A DNA stretch of 64,000 bases from Lysobacteraceae bacterium (GCA_004297225.1 SCUI01000010.1:124001-188000); one strand, 5' to 3'. Numbered from the stretch's first letter, positions 25,985 to 37,764 are shown. Notes: a model not told the origin generated them from the sequence alone. Numbers and translations: made by a program.

Positions 25985-26670
25985 GCGCCAGCGTCGCCCG
26001 TGCACAGCGCCGCCAGCGCGGCGGCGTCCATCGCCGCGGTGGCGCGCGTCGCCGCCCCGGCCAGCAGCGTGCGCTGCACTTCGCCCTTGCCGGCGGGTCG
26101 CGTTTCGATGCAGCGCAGTTCGGCGCCGCGGCCGTGCAGCACGACGCGTTGCAGCGCCTGCGCCAGCGCCGGGTCCTTCGGGACCAGGTCCAGCGTCCAG
26201 TCGCCGCGCGCGCCGCCGCCTTCCACGTGGAAGTGTCGTTCCAGGCGCGCACGATCGCCGGACAGCAGCGCGCCGAAACTCGCCTGCACGGCGGCCAGCT
26301 CCGGCACGCGCGAAAGCGAAAACCGTCGCGGCGCCTGGCCGGCGCGCTCGATCAGCGCCTCGCCGGCGTGGAGCGTGGTCGTTTCCGCGTACGGACTGCG
26401 CACTTCGCGCACCAGCGTCGCCGCGTCCGGGCGGCGATATTCGCCGGACAGCCGCAACGGCGCCTTCAGCAGCTTCGAGCCGCGCACTTCCACGAACGGC
26501 GTGTGGCTGCCGACCGGGCGCGCGATCCGCGACAGGATCCAGCCGGCGTCGACGGCGGGCTCAGATGCGGCCCGCTCAGGCGCGGCGTGCGCTGGCCCTG
26601 CCAGGCACGCCGCCAGCGTTGCCGCCCACGCCAGCATCGCCGTTCGCGGGAGCCGTCGCCGGGGTGCCAT
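25981..26670 (-). CDS. LolA-like periplasmic lipid carrier of the pigment locus
   Basis: A protein of about 229 residues with a signal peptide (Arg-rich start, hydrophobic core, cleavage near GPAHA). The mature part has the LolA-like features PFVEVRGSKLLKAPLRLSGE and an amphipathic beta-rich pattern. It includes MDAAALAALCTGDAGA at the end. LolA-like proteins in aryl polyene clusters are thought to carry the lipid through the periplasm with the MMPL exporter. The start at 26670 lies 95 bp inside the acyltransferase gene; an alternative ATG at 26637 also gives a signal peptide. Its stop overlaps the MMPL start. Confidence 0.82.
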   Translation of the reverse strand: MAPRRRLPRTAMLAWAATLAACLAGPAHAAPERAASEPAVDAGWILSRIARPVGSHTPFVEVRGSKLLKAPLRLSGEYRRPDAATLVREVRSPYAETTTLHAGEALIERAGQAPRRFSLSRVPELAAVQASFGALLSGDRARLERHFHVEGGGARGDWTLDLVPKDPALAQALQRVVLHGRGAELRCIETRPAGKGEVQRTLLAGAATRATAAMDAAALAALCTGDAGA

Positions 26671-27562
26671 CGTCCCAATAGTCATAGAAGTTGAACCAGT
26701 TGAACGGAGCGTCGAGCGCGTAATGTTCCAGCCGCCCGGCATAACGCGGGATGAGCGCGGCGACGTGGGCGGCGCGCTCGCTCCGCGGCACGGCCTCGCC
26801 ATCGCAGAACGACTCGAAGCGCAGATCGTAGCGGTTGCCGCCGCGATACAGGCCGAAACCGAGGAACACCGGCGCGCCGAAGATCGCCGCCGCCTGCCAC
26901 GGCGCCAGCGGGAACCGCGCGTCGCGACCCAGGAACGGCGCGACTCGCGCCGCTTCCCCCGGCTGCGCGCGATCCACGAGCAGCGCCACCAGCTGGCCGC
27001 GCGCGAGTGCCGCCTGGACTTCCAGCAGGATCGTGGTCCCGTCCTGGCGGGCATCGATCGCGGTCGCCGCGACCTCGGGATTGAGCGCGTCGAGCAGGTG
27101 GGTGACGGCCGCGTTGTGCCCGCGGTCGTAGACCACCCGCAGGCCCAGCCCGGGGCGTTGCGCCGCGAGCACGCGCAAGGCTTCGAAGCTGCCCAGGTGC
27201 GATCCGAACAACAGCACGCCGTCGCCCTGGTCCAGGCGCGCCAGCAACGCTTCGCCGCCGTGCACGCGGATGTCGAACCGGTCGAGTTCGCCCGACAACA
27301 GGAAGATCCGGTCGAGGATGGTCGCGGCGAAGCAATGGATGTGGCGGGCCGTGTCGAACCACGTCGCGGGCCGGCCGAGCGCTCGCCCGAGCCACTGCCG
27401 CGAGGCACGGCGCTCGGGGCCACGGCGCAGGAGGAAATACAGGGTGATCGGATACAGGCAGGCGCGCGCCAGCGCGCGGCCGCCATGGGTGCCGATCGAG
27501 CGGATCAGCCAGATCGCGAAATGGCCGCCGCCCTCGGGCCTCTGCCTCCAGTCGGCGGTCAT
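26576..27562 (-). CDS. LpxL/HtrB-like acyltransferase of the pigment locus
   Basis: A 328-residue member of the lysophospholipid/lipid A acyltransferase family (predicted acyltransferase type). The catalytic HX4E motif is GSHLGSFEAL, and VDRAQPGEAARVAPFLGR and FNWFNFYDYW are typical. An N-terminal hydrophobic patch anchors it to the inner membrane. It would transfer the polyene acyl chain or a fatty acid to a lipid acceptor. The last 31 or so residues are low-complexity Gly/Ala/Pro/Arg and overlap the LolA signal peptide in another frame, which looks like a read-through extension. The start overlaps the upstream stop by ATGA. Confidence 0.88.
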   Translation of the reverse strand: MTADWRQRPEGGGHFAIWLIRSIGTHGGRALARACLYPITLYFLLRRGPERRASRQWLGRALGRPATWFDTARHIHCFAATILDRIFLLSGELDRFDIRVHGGEALLARLDQGDGVLLFGSHLGSFEALRVLAAQRPGLGLRVVYDRGHNAAVTHLLDALNPEVAATAIDARQDGTTILLEVQAALARGQLVALLVDRAQPGEAARVAPFLGRDARFPLAPWQAAAIFGAPVFLGFGLYRGGNRYDLRFESFCDGEAVPRSERAAHVAALIPRYAGRLEHYALDAPFNWFNFYDYWDDGTPATAPANGDAGVGGNAGGVPGRASARRA

Positions 27563-27849
27563 GCCGCGGCTTCGCCACTGGCGAGCAGCACGCCGTCCTC
27601 GCGCAACACGCGGAAGCGCCAGCGCCGCTCGCCATCGCCGTCGCGCGCTTCCAGTTCCACCCGCGCGCATTCGTCCGGCAGCAACGGGCGCGCGAACTTC
27701 ACGTGCGGCAGGCGCAGCGTCGGCAACGACCCATGCGCGGCCTCGATCGCGACCACCACCTGCTCCAGCAGCAGCACGCCCGGCACCACGGGACGGCCCG
27801 GGAAGTGGCCCGCCAGGCACGGATGGCCCGCATCGATGCGGAAATTCAT
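27559..27849 (-). CDS. ApeI-like hotdog dehydratase
   Basis: A 96-residue FabZ/FabA-like protein. The catalytic His is in LAGHFPGRPVVPGVL, and KFARPLLPDECARVELEA follows. It is shorter than FabZ, as are ApeI-type dehydratases of aryl polyene clusters, which work together with ApeP. It is coupled by ATGA overlaps on both sides. The loss of an apparent acidic residue after the first motif cannot be judged without an alignment. Confidence 0.85.
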   Translation of the reverse strand: MNFRIDAGHPCLAGHFPGRPVVPGVLLLEQVVVAIEAAHGSLPTLRLPHVKFARPLLPDECARVELEARDGDGERRWRFRVLREDGVLLASGEAAA

Positions 27850-28493
27850 GGCGCGGCCACCGTACGCCAGAAACCCGGGCCCAGCGCGACCATCGCGCGC
27901 AGGAACCGGAGGAAGCCTCGTTGCGCGCCGGGGAACCGGTGCCGGCGCCAGGCGAACTCGCCGAGCATGAAGCCCAGGATCACCACGTAGTCGCCGATGT
28001 TCGCCAGCCACGACCACTGCTCCGGCGTCGCGTGCAGCGCCATCCACAGGTCGAACAAGGCCAGCGCCGCGAGCAGCAGCGCCCAGGCCTGGGTGAGGCG
28101 ACGCGCATAGGCCTGCAGGTCCGCAGGCAACGCCGCCGGAGTGGTGGCGTCCAGCGCCGCGACGATGCGCGCCACCAGCGGCGTGTACCCGCGGCGCAAG
28201 GTGCGGGCGAATCCGAAGGCGACCAGCGCCACGAACGCCACCGGTACCAGGCGCAGCGGCAGCCACAGGTACGGCGTCGGCGCGAGCCACCAGCCCGACA
28301 CCGCCGCCGCGGCCAGCACCAGCCAGGCCAGCGGGCGGGCGCGCAGCAAGGCCGGCACCAGCAGCAGCGCGACGATGCACAGCAGCGCCGCGGCCGCGTG
28401 GCGGCCGTCGCCGCCGACGACCGCCAGGTGCGCCAGCACCAGCCAGGCGACGACCAGCAGGGCCTGCAACACCCACGACAGGCGCGCAGCCAT
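27846..28493 (-). CDS. COG4648-type membrane protein of the pigment locus
   Basis: A 215-residue protein with six or seven hydrophobic segments and an LAxP-rich middle. It resembles the uncharacterised COG4648 inner-membrane proteins that recur in aryl polyene and xanthomonadin clusters. The C-terminal part (GFMLGEFAWRRHRFPGAQRGF) is basic and cytosolic. Its role is unknown; association with the glycosyl/acyl transfer complex is inferred from position. The start is 19 nt after the ACP stop on the same strand. Confidence 0.75.
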   Translation of the reverse strand: MAARLSWVLQALLVVAWLVLAHLAVVGGDGRHAAAALLCIVALLLVPALLRARPLAWLVLAAAAVSGWWLAPTPYLWLPLRLVPVAFVALVAFGFARTLRRGYTPLVARIVAALDATTPAALPADLQAYARRLTQAWALLLAALALFDLWMALHATPEQWSWLANIGDYVVILGFMLGEFAWRRHRFPGAQRGFLRFLRAMVALGPGFWRTVAAP

Positions 28494-28512
28494 GGCGCGC
28501 GGCTCCGCCGCC

Positions 28513-28791
28513 TCAGCCGGCCCGATGCTGCTGGACATGGTCCGACAGCGCGCGCAGCGAGGCGAAGACCCGGCGATTGCCGTCGTTGTCCGAGCGCAAC
28601 TGCACGCCGTAGCGCTTGCTGATCGCCAACGAGAGTTCCAGCGCGTCGATCGAGTCCAGGCCAAGCCCCGCGTTGAACAGCGGCGCCTCCGGGTCGATCC
28701 CGGCGGCCGCCACGTCCTCCAGGTTCAGGCACTCGACCAGCAGCTGCGCCAGTTCGTGTTCGGCCTCGGTTTGCGGGGACATCGGCGGCAT
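28513..28791 (-). CDS. Acyl carrier protein of the pigment locus
   Basis: A 92-residue carrier protein with the phosphopantetheine attachment Ser47 in LGLDSIDALEL. Helices I, II and IV are recognisable. It should carry the activated hydroxybenzoate and the growing polyene. The ATG at 28791 has an AAGGAG site 11 nt upstream; a TTG further upstream is less likely. E. coli aryl polyene clusters have two carriers (ApeE, ApeF), whereas only one is visible here. It is the first gene of the minus-strand run and is divergent from the chorismatase gene. Confidence 0.9.
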   Translation of the reverse strand: MPPMSPQTEAEHELAQLLVECLNLEDVAAAGIDPEAPLFNAGLGLDSIDALELSLAISKRYGVQLRSDNDGNRRVFASLRALSDHVQQHRAG

Positions 28792-28844
28792 TGCGGGCTT
28801 CTCTCCTTGCAAGGCCCGACAGGTTAAACCACCGGCCCGCTATC

Positions 28845-30908
<2,064 letters not shown>

Positions 30909-30909
<1 letters not shown>

Positions 30910-31736
30910 TGGGCAGGCGCTACGCCCTGTTCGGCCACCCCGTCGCCCATTCGCTGTCGCCGCGGATCCATGCCGCGTTCGCGGAACAGGCCGGCGTGGA
31001 CATGGACTACACCGCGATCGACACCGAGGACCTCGACGCTGCGCTCGCGGCCTTCGACGGCGACGGCGCCAACATAACCCTGCCGCACAAGGAGCGCGCC
31101 GCGGCGCTGTGCGCGTCGTTGTCCGCGCGTGCGCGCCGCTGTGGCGTGGTCAACACGCTGGTTCGCGCCGACGGTGGCTGGCATGGCGACAACACCGACG
31201 GCCTCGGCCTGGTCCGCGACCTCACCGACCGCCACCGCCTTGACCTGCGTGGCCGCCGCACGCTGCTGCTCGGCGCCGGCGGCGGCGCCCGCGGCGTCGC
31301 GCCGGCGCTGCTGGATGCCGGCATCGCCGAGCTGTTCATCGTCAACCGCACCGCCGCGCGTTCGGATGCACTGGCCGACGTGCTGGGCGAACCGGGCCGC
31401 GTGCACCCGCGCTACTTCGACGACCTGCCCGCGCTGGGCGAATTCGACCTCGTGGTGAACGCCACCTCCGCCACCCGCCACGGCGAATTGCCGAAGCTGC
31501 CGATCTCGCTGGCCGGACGCCGGACCACGGCGGTGGATTTGAGCTACGGGGAGGCCGCGATCCCGTTCCTGGCCTGGGCCCGCGCCGCCAACGCGCGCGA
31601 GGCCATCGACGGCCTGGGCATGCTGGTGGAGCAGGCCGCGGAAAGCTTCGCCCTGTGGCATGGCATCCGCCCCGATACCGGCGCGGTGTTCGCCCAGCTG
31701 CAGGCACACGCGATCTCGCTGGTCTCCGCCGACTGA
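30909..31736 (+). CDS. aroE: Shikimate dehydrogenase (NADP)
   Basis: A 275-residue AroE reducing 3-dehydroshikimate to shikimate. The shikimate-binding SLSPRIH block and the catalytic Lys in [10 protein letters not shown] lie in the N-terminal domain. The Rossmann motif [12 protein letters not shown] and the NRT motif that selects NADP follow. [15 protein letters not shown] and [11 protein letters not shown] close the domain. It overlaps hemB. The product ultimately supplies chorismate, the substrate of the chorismatase at 28.8 kb, although shared regulation is not shown. Confidence 0.98.
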
Positions 31737-31837
31737 ATGCGCACGGCGTGATGCCGCGCACGCTTTGCGCGCCCCAATCTGAACACCGGTGGTGGTGCTC
31801 GCGGCACCTGGACAGCCTTGGTGGCATCATCCCAGGC

Positions 31838-31858
31838 GCGGCGGGCAAGTCCCGCCGC
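31838..31858. repeat. REP-like hairpin upstream of the desaturase
   Basis: A perfect 8-bp stem GCGGCGGG/CCCGCCGC with a 5-nt loop. It lies in the 142-nt spacer between aroE and the desaturase; the rest of the spacer holds no recognisable gene. It is probably a short extragenic palindrome. Confidence 0.5.
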
Positions 31859-31878
31859 TCCTGCCCCCCGGAGTCCCG

Positions 31879-33081
31879 ATGCCCGCCTCGATCCACGATT
31901 TCCTCGCCCATGGCCTGTTGCAAGCCGGCTGGGGCGCACTCGCGCTGTACCTGCTCATCGCCACCCAGCTGACGATCTTCACGGTCACCCTGTACCTGCA
32001 TCGCAGCCAGGCCCACCGCGGCGTCGACTTCCACCCGGTGATCGCGCATTTCTTCCGCTTCTGGGGCTGGCTGACGACCTCGATGATCACCCGGGAGTGG
32101 GTGGCCATCCATCGCAAGCACCACGCCAAGTGCGAGACCGATGAGGATCCTCACAGCCCGATGAAGAAGGGCATCGGCACCGTGTTCTGGCGCGGCGTGG
32201 AGCTGTACCGAGAGGCGCGCGCCGATCGCGCGTCGATCGAGAAGTACGGCAAGGGCTGCCCGGACGACTGGATCGAGCGCCACCTGTACACGCCGCACGC
32301 GACCATGGGCCCGACCCTGCTGCTGTTCACCAGCTTCGCGCTGTTCGGCTTCGCCGGCGTCGCGGTGTGGGCGATCCAGATGCTGTGGATCCCGTTCTGG
32401 GCCGCGGGCGTGGTCAACGGACTCGGCCACTGGTGGGGCTACCGCAACTTCGTCACCGACGACACCGCCACCAACCTCAGCCCCTGGGGCGTGTGGATCG
32501 GCGGCGAGGAGCTGCACAACAACCACCACGCCTTCCCGTCGTCGGCGAAGTTCGCGCTGCGCCGTTTCGAGGTGGACATCGGCTGGCTCGCGATCCGCGG
32601 CCTGCGGAGGCTCGGACTGGCGAAGGTGCTGCGCGTCGCGCCGACATTGAACGTGCGCCCGAACATCAACGTGCCCGACGGCGACACGCTCAAGGCGCTG
32701 CTGGCGATCCGCTTCCAGGCGATGACCGACTACCAGCGCAAGGTGCTGATGCCCGCGCTGCGCGAGGAGGCAGCCGCCGCCGGCGCGAAGCTGCGTGCAC
32801 TGCTGCCGCGCAAGCTGCGCCGCGGACTCGCCGACGATGGCCGCTGGCTGAAGCCGGACGCGCGGCGGCAGCTGCAGGACTGGGTGCAGCAGCGCCCGCG
32901 CATGGCGACGCTGGTCGAGTACCGCCGCCGCCTGGCCGCGGTGCTCGAGGCGCGCAGCCAGAACGCCAGCGACACGCTGCACGCACTGCAGGCGTGGTGC
33001 CACGAGGCCGAGGCCACCGGCATCCGCGCGCTGCAGGAATACTCGGCGCGGCTGAAGGGTTATTCGCTGCAGGCGGCCTGA
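31879..33081 (+). CDS. Fatty acid desaturase (membrane di-iron type)
   Basis: A 400-residue integral membrane desaturase. The three His boxes are HRSQAHR (near residue 44), HRKHHAK and HNNHH, which coordinate the di-iron centre. Four hydrophobic spans surround them. By family it introduces a cis double bond into acyl chains of membrane phospholipids or acyl-CoA. The C-terminal 130 residues are basic and helical, beyond the minimal domain. The start follows a CCCCGGAG site. It is monocistronic and convergent with the M13 peptidase gene. Confidence 0.9.
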   Translation: MPASIHDFLAHGLLQAGWGALALYLLIATQLTIFTVTLYLHRSQAHRGVDFHPVIAHFFRFWGWLTTSMITREWVAIHRKHHAKCETDEDPHSPMKKGIGTVFWRGVELYREARADRASIEKYGKGCPDDWIERHLYTPHATMGPTLLLFTSFALFGFAGVAVWAIQMLWIPFWAAGVVNGLGHWWGYRNFVTDDTATNLSPWGVWIGGEELHNNHHAFPSSAKFALRRFEVDIGWLAIRGLRRLGLAKVLRVAPTLNVRPNINVPDGDTLKALLAIRFQAMTDYQRKVLMPALREEAAAAGAKLRALLPRKLRRGLADDGRWLKPDARRQLQDWVQQRPRMATLVEYRRRLAAVLEARSQNASDTLHALQAWCHEAEATGIRALQEYSARLKGYSLQAA

Positions 33082-33093
33082 CGCCGCCCGCGC

Positions 33094-35187
33094 TTACCAG
33101 ATCCGGACGCGCTGGTCCGGCGCCAGGTAGAGCTTCTCGCCCGGCTTCGCGTCGAAAGCCTCGTACCAGGCGTCGATGTTGCGCACGGTTTGCGCGCGGT
33201 AGCGGCCCGGTGCGTGGCCGTCGCCGACCACCTGCGCGCGCAGCGCCTCGTCGCGGGTCTTGCTGCGCCAGGCCTGGGCGAAGGCGAGGAAGAAGCGCTG
33301 GTCGCCGCCCAGGCCCTCGATCACGGGAGCCGGCTTGCCGCCCAGCGACTTCACGTAGGCGTCGTGCGCGACTTCCAGCCCGGCGAGGTCGGCGATGTTC
33401 TCGCCCAGCGTCTGCTCGCCGTTGATGTGCAGCCCGGGCAACGGCTCGTAGGCGTCGTACTGCTTGACCAGCTTCTGTCCGGCAGCCTCGAAGTGCTTCG
33501 CATCCTCCTCGCTCCACCAGTTCGCCAGCCGGCCTTCGGCGTCGAAGTCGGCGCCGAGGTTGTCGAAGCTGTGGCTGATCTCGTGGCCGATCACCGCGCC
33601 GATCGAGCCGTAGTTGGCGGCGTCGTCGGCGTTCGGGTCGAAGAACGGCGGCTCCAGGATCGCGGCCGGGAAGTTCAGCGCGTTCTGCAGCGGCAGGTTC
33701 ACCGCGTTCACCGTCTGCGGCGTCATCCACCACTCGCCGCGGTCGGGCGCCTGGCCCAGCTTGGCCAGCTGGTGGCGGTATTCGGCCAGTTCGGCGCGCT
33801 GCGCGTTGCCGAGCGCGTCGTCGGGCCTGATCTCCAGGCCCGAGTAATCGCGCCAGGTATCCGGATAACCGACGCCGACCTTGATCGAGGCGACTTTCGC
33901 CTTGGCCCTGGCCTTGGTCTCGGCGCTCATCCAGTCCAGCGCGTCGATGCGCGCGGGGAACACCGCCAGCAGGTTGGCCACCAGCTGCTGCACCTTCTCG
34001 CGCGAAGAGGCCGGGAAGTACTTCTCGACGTAACGCTGGCCGATGGCGTCGCCCAGGGCATTGCCCACCGCCGTCAGTGCGCGCTTGTGGCGTTCGCGTT
34101 GCTGCGGGACACCGCTGAGGGTGGTGCCGTGGAAGCCGAACGCGAGGTCGGCATAGGCCTTGGGCAGCAGGGACGCCGCGCGGTCGAGCGCATGGAACTG
34201 CGCCCAGTCCTTCCATGACTGCAGCGGCTCGCTGGCCACCAGCGCCGACAGCTTGGTGATCGCCCCGGGCTGCCACGCGGTGAACGCGTCCTGGCCATCC
34301 AGGCCGGCGGCCTTGAAGTAGGTGTCCCAGTCGAAGCCGGGCGCCTTCGCCGCGAAGTCGGCACGCGACCACACCTGCGCGTTGTGCGCGTCCTGGGTGT
34401 CGATGATCGAGGCCTGCGCCTGCGCGATCTTCTTCTCCAGCGCGTAGACCCGCTTCGCCTTCGCCTGCGCGTCGTCGATGCCGGCCTGCTGCAACAACGC
34501 CACCATGTAGTCCTGGTAGGCATCGCGGATCGAGGCGATGGCCTTGTCGCCGGACAGGTAGTAGTCGCGGTTGGGCATGCCCAGCCCGCCCTGCAGCAGG
34601 TAGGGCATGTTCTTCGACGGATCCTCCAGGCCCTGGGTGACGAACAGGCCGAACAGGTGGTCGGTGTCGTAGTCGGTGGCGTTGAGCGGATCGACGTCGG
34701 CGCGCAGGTGCGTGCCCATGTATTGCGCCAGCTTGGCAGCATTGTCGATGCCGGCGATGTCGTCCAGCTCCGGCTGCAGTGGCGCCAGGCCTTTCTTCTC
34801 GATCGCCGCTTCGTCCATGAACGCGGCGTAGTAGTCGGCGATGCGCCGCTCGTCGCTGCCGGCGGCCGGATTGGATTCGGTGATCGACTTCACGAGGTCG
34901 GCGGTGCGCTGCTCGGCCTTCTGGAACACCTGCAGGAAGATGCCGGTGCTGGAACGGTCGGCGGGAATCTCGGCGGTCGCGCGCCAGGCGCCATTGGCGT
35001 ACTGGTCGAAGTCGTCGCCCGGCTTGACCGACTTGTCGATGCCGGCCAGGTCGATCCCGATCACCGGTGCCGCCGGCTGCGGCGCGGTCGCGGCGGGCGC
35101 CTCGGCATCGGCCGCGGTGGGCGCGCGATCGCACGCCACGCACGCGCAAAGGGCAAGGGCCAGCAGGGTCGGTCGCATCACGCGCAT
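33094..35187 (-). CDS. M13 family metallopeptidase (neprilysin-like)
   Basis: A 697-residue secreted or lipid-anchored zinc endopeptidase. The zinc motif is HEISH (in IGHEISHSFDNLG), with the third ligand in ENIADLAGLEVA. WWMTPQTVNA and the C-terminal YRAQTVRNIDAWYEAF belong to family M13. A hydrophobic signal with a Cys-rich end (LCACVACDR) suggests a lipoprotein, although the -3 residue is not ideal. Starts at 35187 and 35178 are both possible. It is one of four peptidase-like secreted proteins in the window. Confidence 0.93.
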   Translation of the reverse strand: MRVMRPTLLALALCACVACDRAPTAADAEAPAATAPQPAAPVIGIDLAGIDKSVKPGDDFDQYANGAWRATAEIPADRSSTGIFLQVFQKAEQRTADLVKSITESNPAAGSDERRIADYYAAFMDEAAIEKKGLAPLQPELDDIAGIDNAAKLAQYMGTHLRADVDPLNATDYDTDHLFGLFVTQGLEDPSKNMPYLLQGGLGMPNRDYYLSGDKAIASIRDAYQDYMVALLQQAGIDDAQAKAKRVYALEKKIAQAQASIIDTQDAHNAQVWSRADFAAKAPGFDWDTYFKAAGLDGQDAFTAWQPGAITKLSALVASEPLQSWKDWAQFHALDRAASLLPKAYADLAFGFHGTTLSGVPQQRERHKRALTAVGNALGDAIGQRYVEKYFPASSREKVQQLVANLLAVFPARIDALDWMSAETKARAKAKVASIKVGVGYPDTWRDYSGLEIRPDDALGNAQRAELAEYRHQLAKLGQAPDRGEWWMTPQTVNAVNLPLQNALNFPAAILEPPFFDPNADDAANYGSIGAVIGHEISHSFDNLGADFDAEGRLANWWSEEDAKHFEAAGQKLVKQYDAYEPLPGLHINGEQTLGENIADLAGLEVAHDAYVKSLGGKPAPVIEGLGGDQRFFLAFAQAWRSKTRDEALRAQVVGDGHAPGRYRAQTVRNIDAWYEAFDAKPGEKLYLAPDQRVRIW

Positions 35188-35327
35188 GGCAGTCACCGTG
35201 GCAGCAAGGGAATTCCCATCATGGACCCGCTGCGGCGGCACGACATAGGCTGGAAGTCACCGGAGGGCTGGCCCGCGGCGGGAACGCGTCGCATTATCTT
35301 CCCTGACGCATTCACGGAGGCTACCCG
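35188..35327. promoter_or_regulatory. Divergent promoter region between the M13 peptidase and acs
   Basis: A 140-nt spacer. CATTAT at 35292-35297 is a -10 candidate for acs, and ACGGAGG at 35314-35320 is its ribosome site. An overlapping short palindrome GGGAATTCCC lies near 35209. No regulator site was recognised. Confidence 0.35.
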
Positions 35328-37223
35328 ATGGACCGAGCCGAGTACGACCGCCTCTACCGGCAATCGCTGGCCGACCCCGATGCGTTCTGGGGCGACGTCG
35401 CCCGGCGACTGGACTGGATGCGGCCGCCGACCCGGGTGAAGGACACCAGCTTCGCGCTGGACGACTTCCACGTCAGCTGGTTCGCCGACGGCGAGCTCAA
35501 TGCCAGCGTCGAGTGCCTGGACCGGCATTTGGCCACGCGCGGCGACAAGGTCGCGATCGTGTTCGAGCCCGACGACCCCGCGGACGAACCGCAACGGATC
35601 AGCTACCGCGAGCTGCACCGGCGCGTCTGCCGGCTGGCCAACGCGCTGCGCAACCTGGGCGTGGCCAAGGGTGATCGCGTCACCATCTACCTGCCGATGA
35701 TCCCCGAGGCGGTGGTGGCGATGCTGGCCTGCGCGCGGATCGGCGCGGTGCACATGGTGGTGTTCGGCGGCTTCGCGCCGCATTCCATCGCCGACCGCAT
35801 CGCCGACTGCGGCAGCAAGCTGGTGATCACCGCCGACGCGGGCCGCCGCGCCGGCAAGCGCATCGCGCTCAAGGCGAACGTGGACGCGGCGCTGAAGCTG
35901 CCGGGCACCAACAGCGTCGAAACCGTGCTGGTGGTGCGCCACGCCGGCGGCGCGGTGGACATGCAGATGCCGCGCGACCGCTGGTACGACGCCGTGGTCG
36001 AGGGCCAGCCCGACAGCTGCGAGCCCGAGCGCATGAACGCGGAGGATCCGTTGTTCATCCTCTACACCTCCGGCAGCACCGGCAAGCCGAAGGGCGTGCT
36101 GCACACCACCGGCGGCTACCTGGTGTTCTGCGCGCACACCCACGAGCTGGCCTTCGACCTGCGCGAGGACGACGTGTGGTGGTGCACGGCCGACGTCGGC
36201 TGGGTCACCGGCCACAGCTACATCGTCTACGGCCCGCTGGCCAACGGCGCTACCGCGTTGCTGTTCGAGGGCGTGCCGACATGGCCGGACCATTCCCGCT
36301 TCTGGCAGGTGGTCGACCGCCACCAGGTCACGCTGTTCTACACGGCGCCCACCGCGATCCGGGCGTTGATGCGCGAGGGCGATGCCTGGGTGCGCAAGGC
36401 CTCGCGCAAGTCGCTGCGGCTGCTGGGCAGCGTCGGCGAGCCGATCAACCCCGAAGCCTGGCGCTGGTACCACGAGGTGGTGGGCGATTCGCGCTGCCCG
36501 GTGGTGGACACCTGGTGGCAGACCGAAACCGGCGGGATCATGATCGCGCCGCTGCCCGGCACGGTGGAGCCCAAGCCCGGCGCGGCGATGCTGCCGTACT
36601 TCGGCGTCCAGCCGGCGCTGGTCGACGGCGAAGGCCATCGGCTGGAGGGCGAGGCCGAGGGCAACCTGGTGCTGCTGGATTCCTGGCCGGGCCAGATGCG
36701 CACGGTCTACGGCGATCCGCAGCGTTACATCGACACCTATTTCCGCACGTTCCCAGGGACCTATTTCACCGGCGACGGCGCGCGCCGCGACGCCGACGGC
36801 CACTGGTGGATCACCGGCCGCGTGGACGACGTCATCAACGTCAGCGGCCACCGCATCGGCACCGCGGAAATCGAGAGTGCCCTGGTCGGGCACGAGGCGG
36901 TCGCAGAGGCCGCGGTGGTCGGCTTCCCGCACGACATCAAGGGCCAGGGCATCTATGCCTACGTCACCCTGAAGGAAGGCATCGAACCCGGCGACGCATT
37001 GCGCGATGCGCTGGTGCAACAGGTCCGCGACGACATCGGCCCGACCGCCACGCCCGACCACATCCAGTGGGCGCCGGCGTTGCCCAAGACCCGCAGCGGC
37101 AAGATCATGCGCCGGATCCTGCGCAAGATCGCCGAGAACCAACCCGGCCAACTGGGCGACACCTCGACCCTGGCCGACCCGTCGGTGGTCGACTCCCTGG
37201 TCGCCAACCGCAGGCACGCCTGA
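35328..37223 (+). CDS. acs: Acetyl-CoA synthetase (AMP-forming)
   Basis: A 631-residue cytosolic adenylate-forming enzyme making acetyl-CoA from acetate, ATP and CoA. The P-loop-like A3 motif [13 protein letters not shown]5 WWQTETGG, A8 [10 protein letters not shown] and the catalytic Lys592 in TRSGKIMRR are present; that lysine is the known acetylation site in the family. Strings [15 protein letters not shown] and TYFRTFPG place it with true Acs rather than propionyl or acetoacetyl ligases. It is followed 19 nt later by an AhpD-like gene. Confidence 0.96.
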   Translation: MDRAEYDRLYRQSLADPDAFWGDVARRLDWMRPPTRVKDTSFALDDFHVSWFADGELNASVECLDRHLATRGDKVAIVFEPDDPADEPQRISYRELHRRVCRLANALRNLGVAKGDRVTIYLPMIPEAVVAMLACARIGAVHMVVFGGFAPHSIADRIADCGSKLVITADAGRRAGKRIALKANVDAALKLPGTNSVETVLVVRHAGGAVDMQMPRDRWYDAVVEGQPDSCEPERMNAEDPLFILYTSGSTGKPKGVLHTTGGYLVFCAHTHELAFDLREDDVWWCTADVGWVTGHSYIVYGPLANGATALLFEGVPTWPDHSRFWQVVDRHQVTLFYTAPTAIRALMREGDAWVRKASRKSLRLLGSVGEPINPEAWRWYHEVVGDSRCPVVDTWWQTETGGIMIAPLPGTVEPKPGAAMLPYFGVQPALVDGEGHRLEGEAEGNLVLLDSWPGQMRTVYGDPQRYIDTYFRTFPGTYFTGDGARRDADGHWWITGRVDDVINVSGHRIGTAEIESALVGHEAVAEAAVVGFPHDIKGQGIYAYVTLKEGIEPGDALRDALVQQVRDDIGPTATPDHIQWAPALPKTRSGKIMRRILRKIAENQPGQLGDTSTLADPSVVDSLVANRRHA

Positions 37224-37242
37224 ACGCACCCGAGGAACCCCC

Positions 37243-37704
37243 ATGGCACAACGACTGGATTACACCACCGCTTCCCCCGCGGCATTCAAGGCGATGCTGC
37301 AGCTGGAAGCCCAGCTGCATGGTTGCGGACTGGAGGAATCGCTGCTGGAGCTGGTCAAGTCCCGCGCCTCGCAGATCAACGGCTGCGCCTGGTGCCTGGA
37401 CATGCACAGCAAGGACGCGCGCGCCCGCGGTGAAACCGAACAGCGCCTCTACCTGCTTCCCGCCTGGCGCGATGCCCCCTGCTACACGCCGCGCGAACGC
37501 GCCGCGCTGGCCTGGACCGAGGCGGTCACGCAGGTGTCCACGCAGGAAGTCTCCGACGAACTGTACACATTGGCGCGCGAGCACTTCGACGAGAAGGGGC
37601 TGGTCGACCTGACCCTGGCGGTGATCGCGATCAACGGCTGGAACCGGATGAACGTTGCGTTCCGCACCCCGGTGGGCAACTACGTGAGCCCGCACGGGAA
37701 GTGA
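37243..37704 (+). CDS. AhpD-like carboxymuconolactone decarboxylase family protein
   Basis: A 153-residue protein of the AhpD/CMD fold. The redox motif CAWCLDMH (CxxCxxxH) lies near residue 49, and VIAINGWNRMNVAFR follows. By family it acts as an alkylhydroperoxidase-like thiol protein; the true substrate is unknown. Its ribosome site (CGAGGAA) lies between acs and the ATG, so it is likely to be co-transcribed with acs and ends at a strong terminator. Confidence 0.9.
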   Translation: MAQRLDYTTASPAAFKAMLQLEAQLHGCGLEESLLELVKSRASQINGCAWCLDMHSKDARARGETEQRLYLLPAWRDAPCYTPRERAALAWTEAVTQVSTQEVSDELYTLAREHFDEKGLVDLTLAVIAINGWNRMNVAFRTPVGNYVSPHGK

Positions 37705-37720
37705 CCCCGGGCCGGCAACG

Positions 37721-37748
37721 AAAAAGGCCCGCCGAAGCGGGCCTTTTC
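37721..37748. terminator. Bidirectional intrinsic terminator
   Basis: A 7-bp stem GGCCCGC/GCGGGCC (37726-37743) with a CGAA tetraloop, flanked by an A-run on the left and a T-run on the right. It serves both the plus-strand acs operon and the minus-strand rpmB-rpmG operon. Confidence 0.85.
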
Positions 37749-37764
37749 GTATCCGGCAGGCGGA

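Noticed and set aside
26220-26233. A parS-like palindrome CTTCCACGTGGAAG, considered as a ParB site
   Set aside because: It differs from the consensus TGTTNCACGTGAAACA at key outer bases and encodes ordinary residues of the LolA-like protein, 16 kb from parB. Fourteen-base palindromes of this kind can arise by chance in coding DNA.
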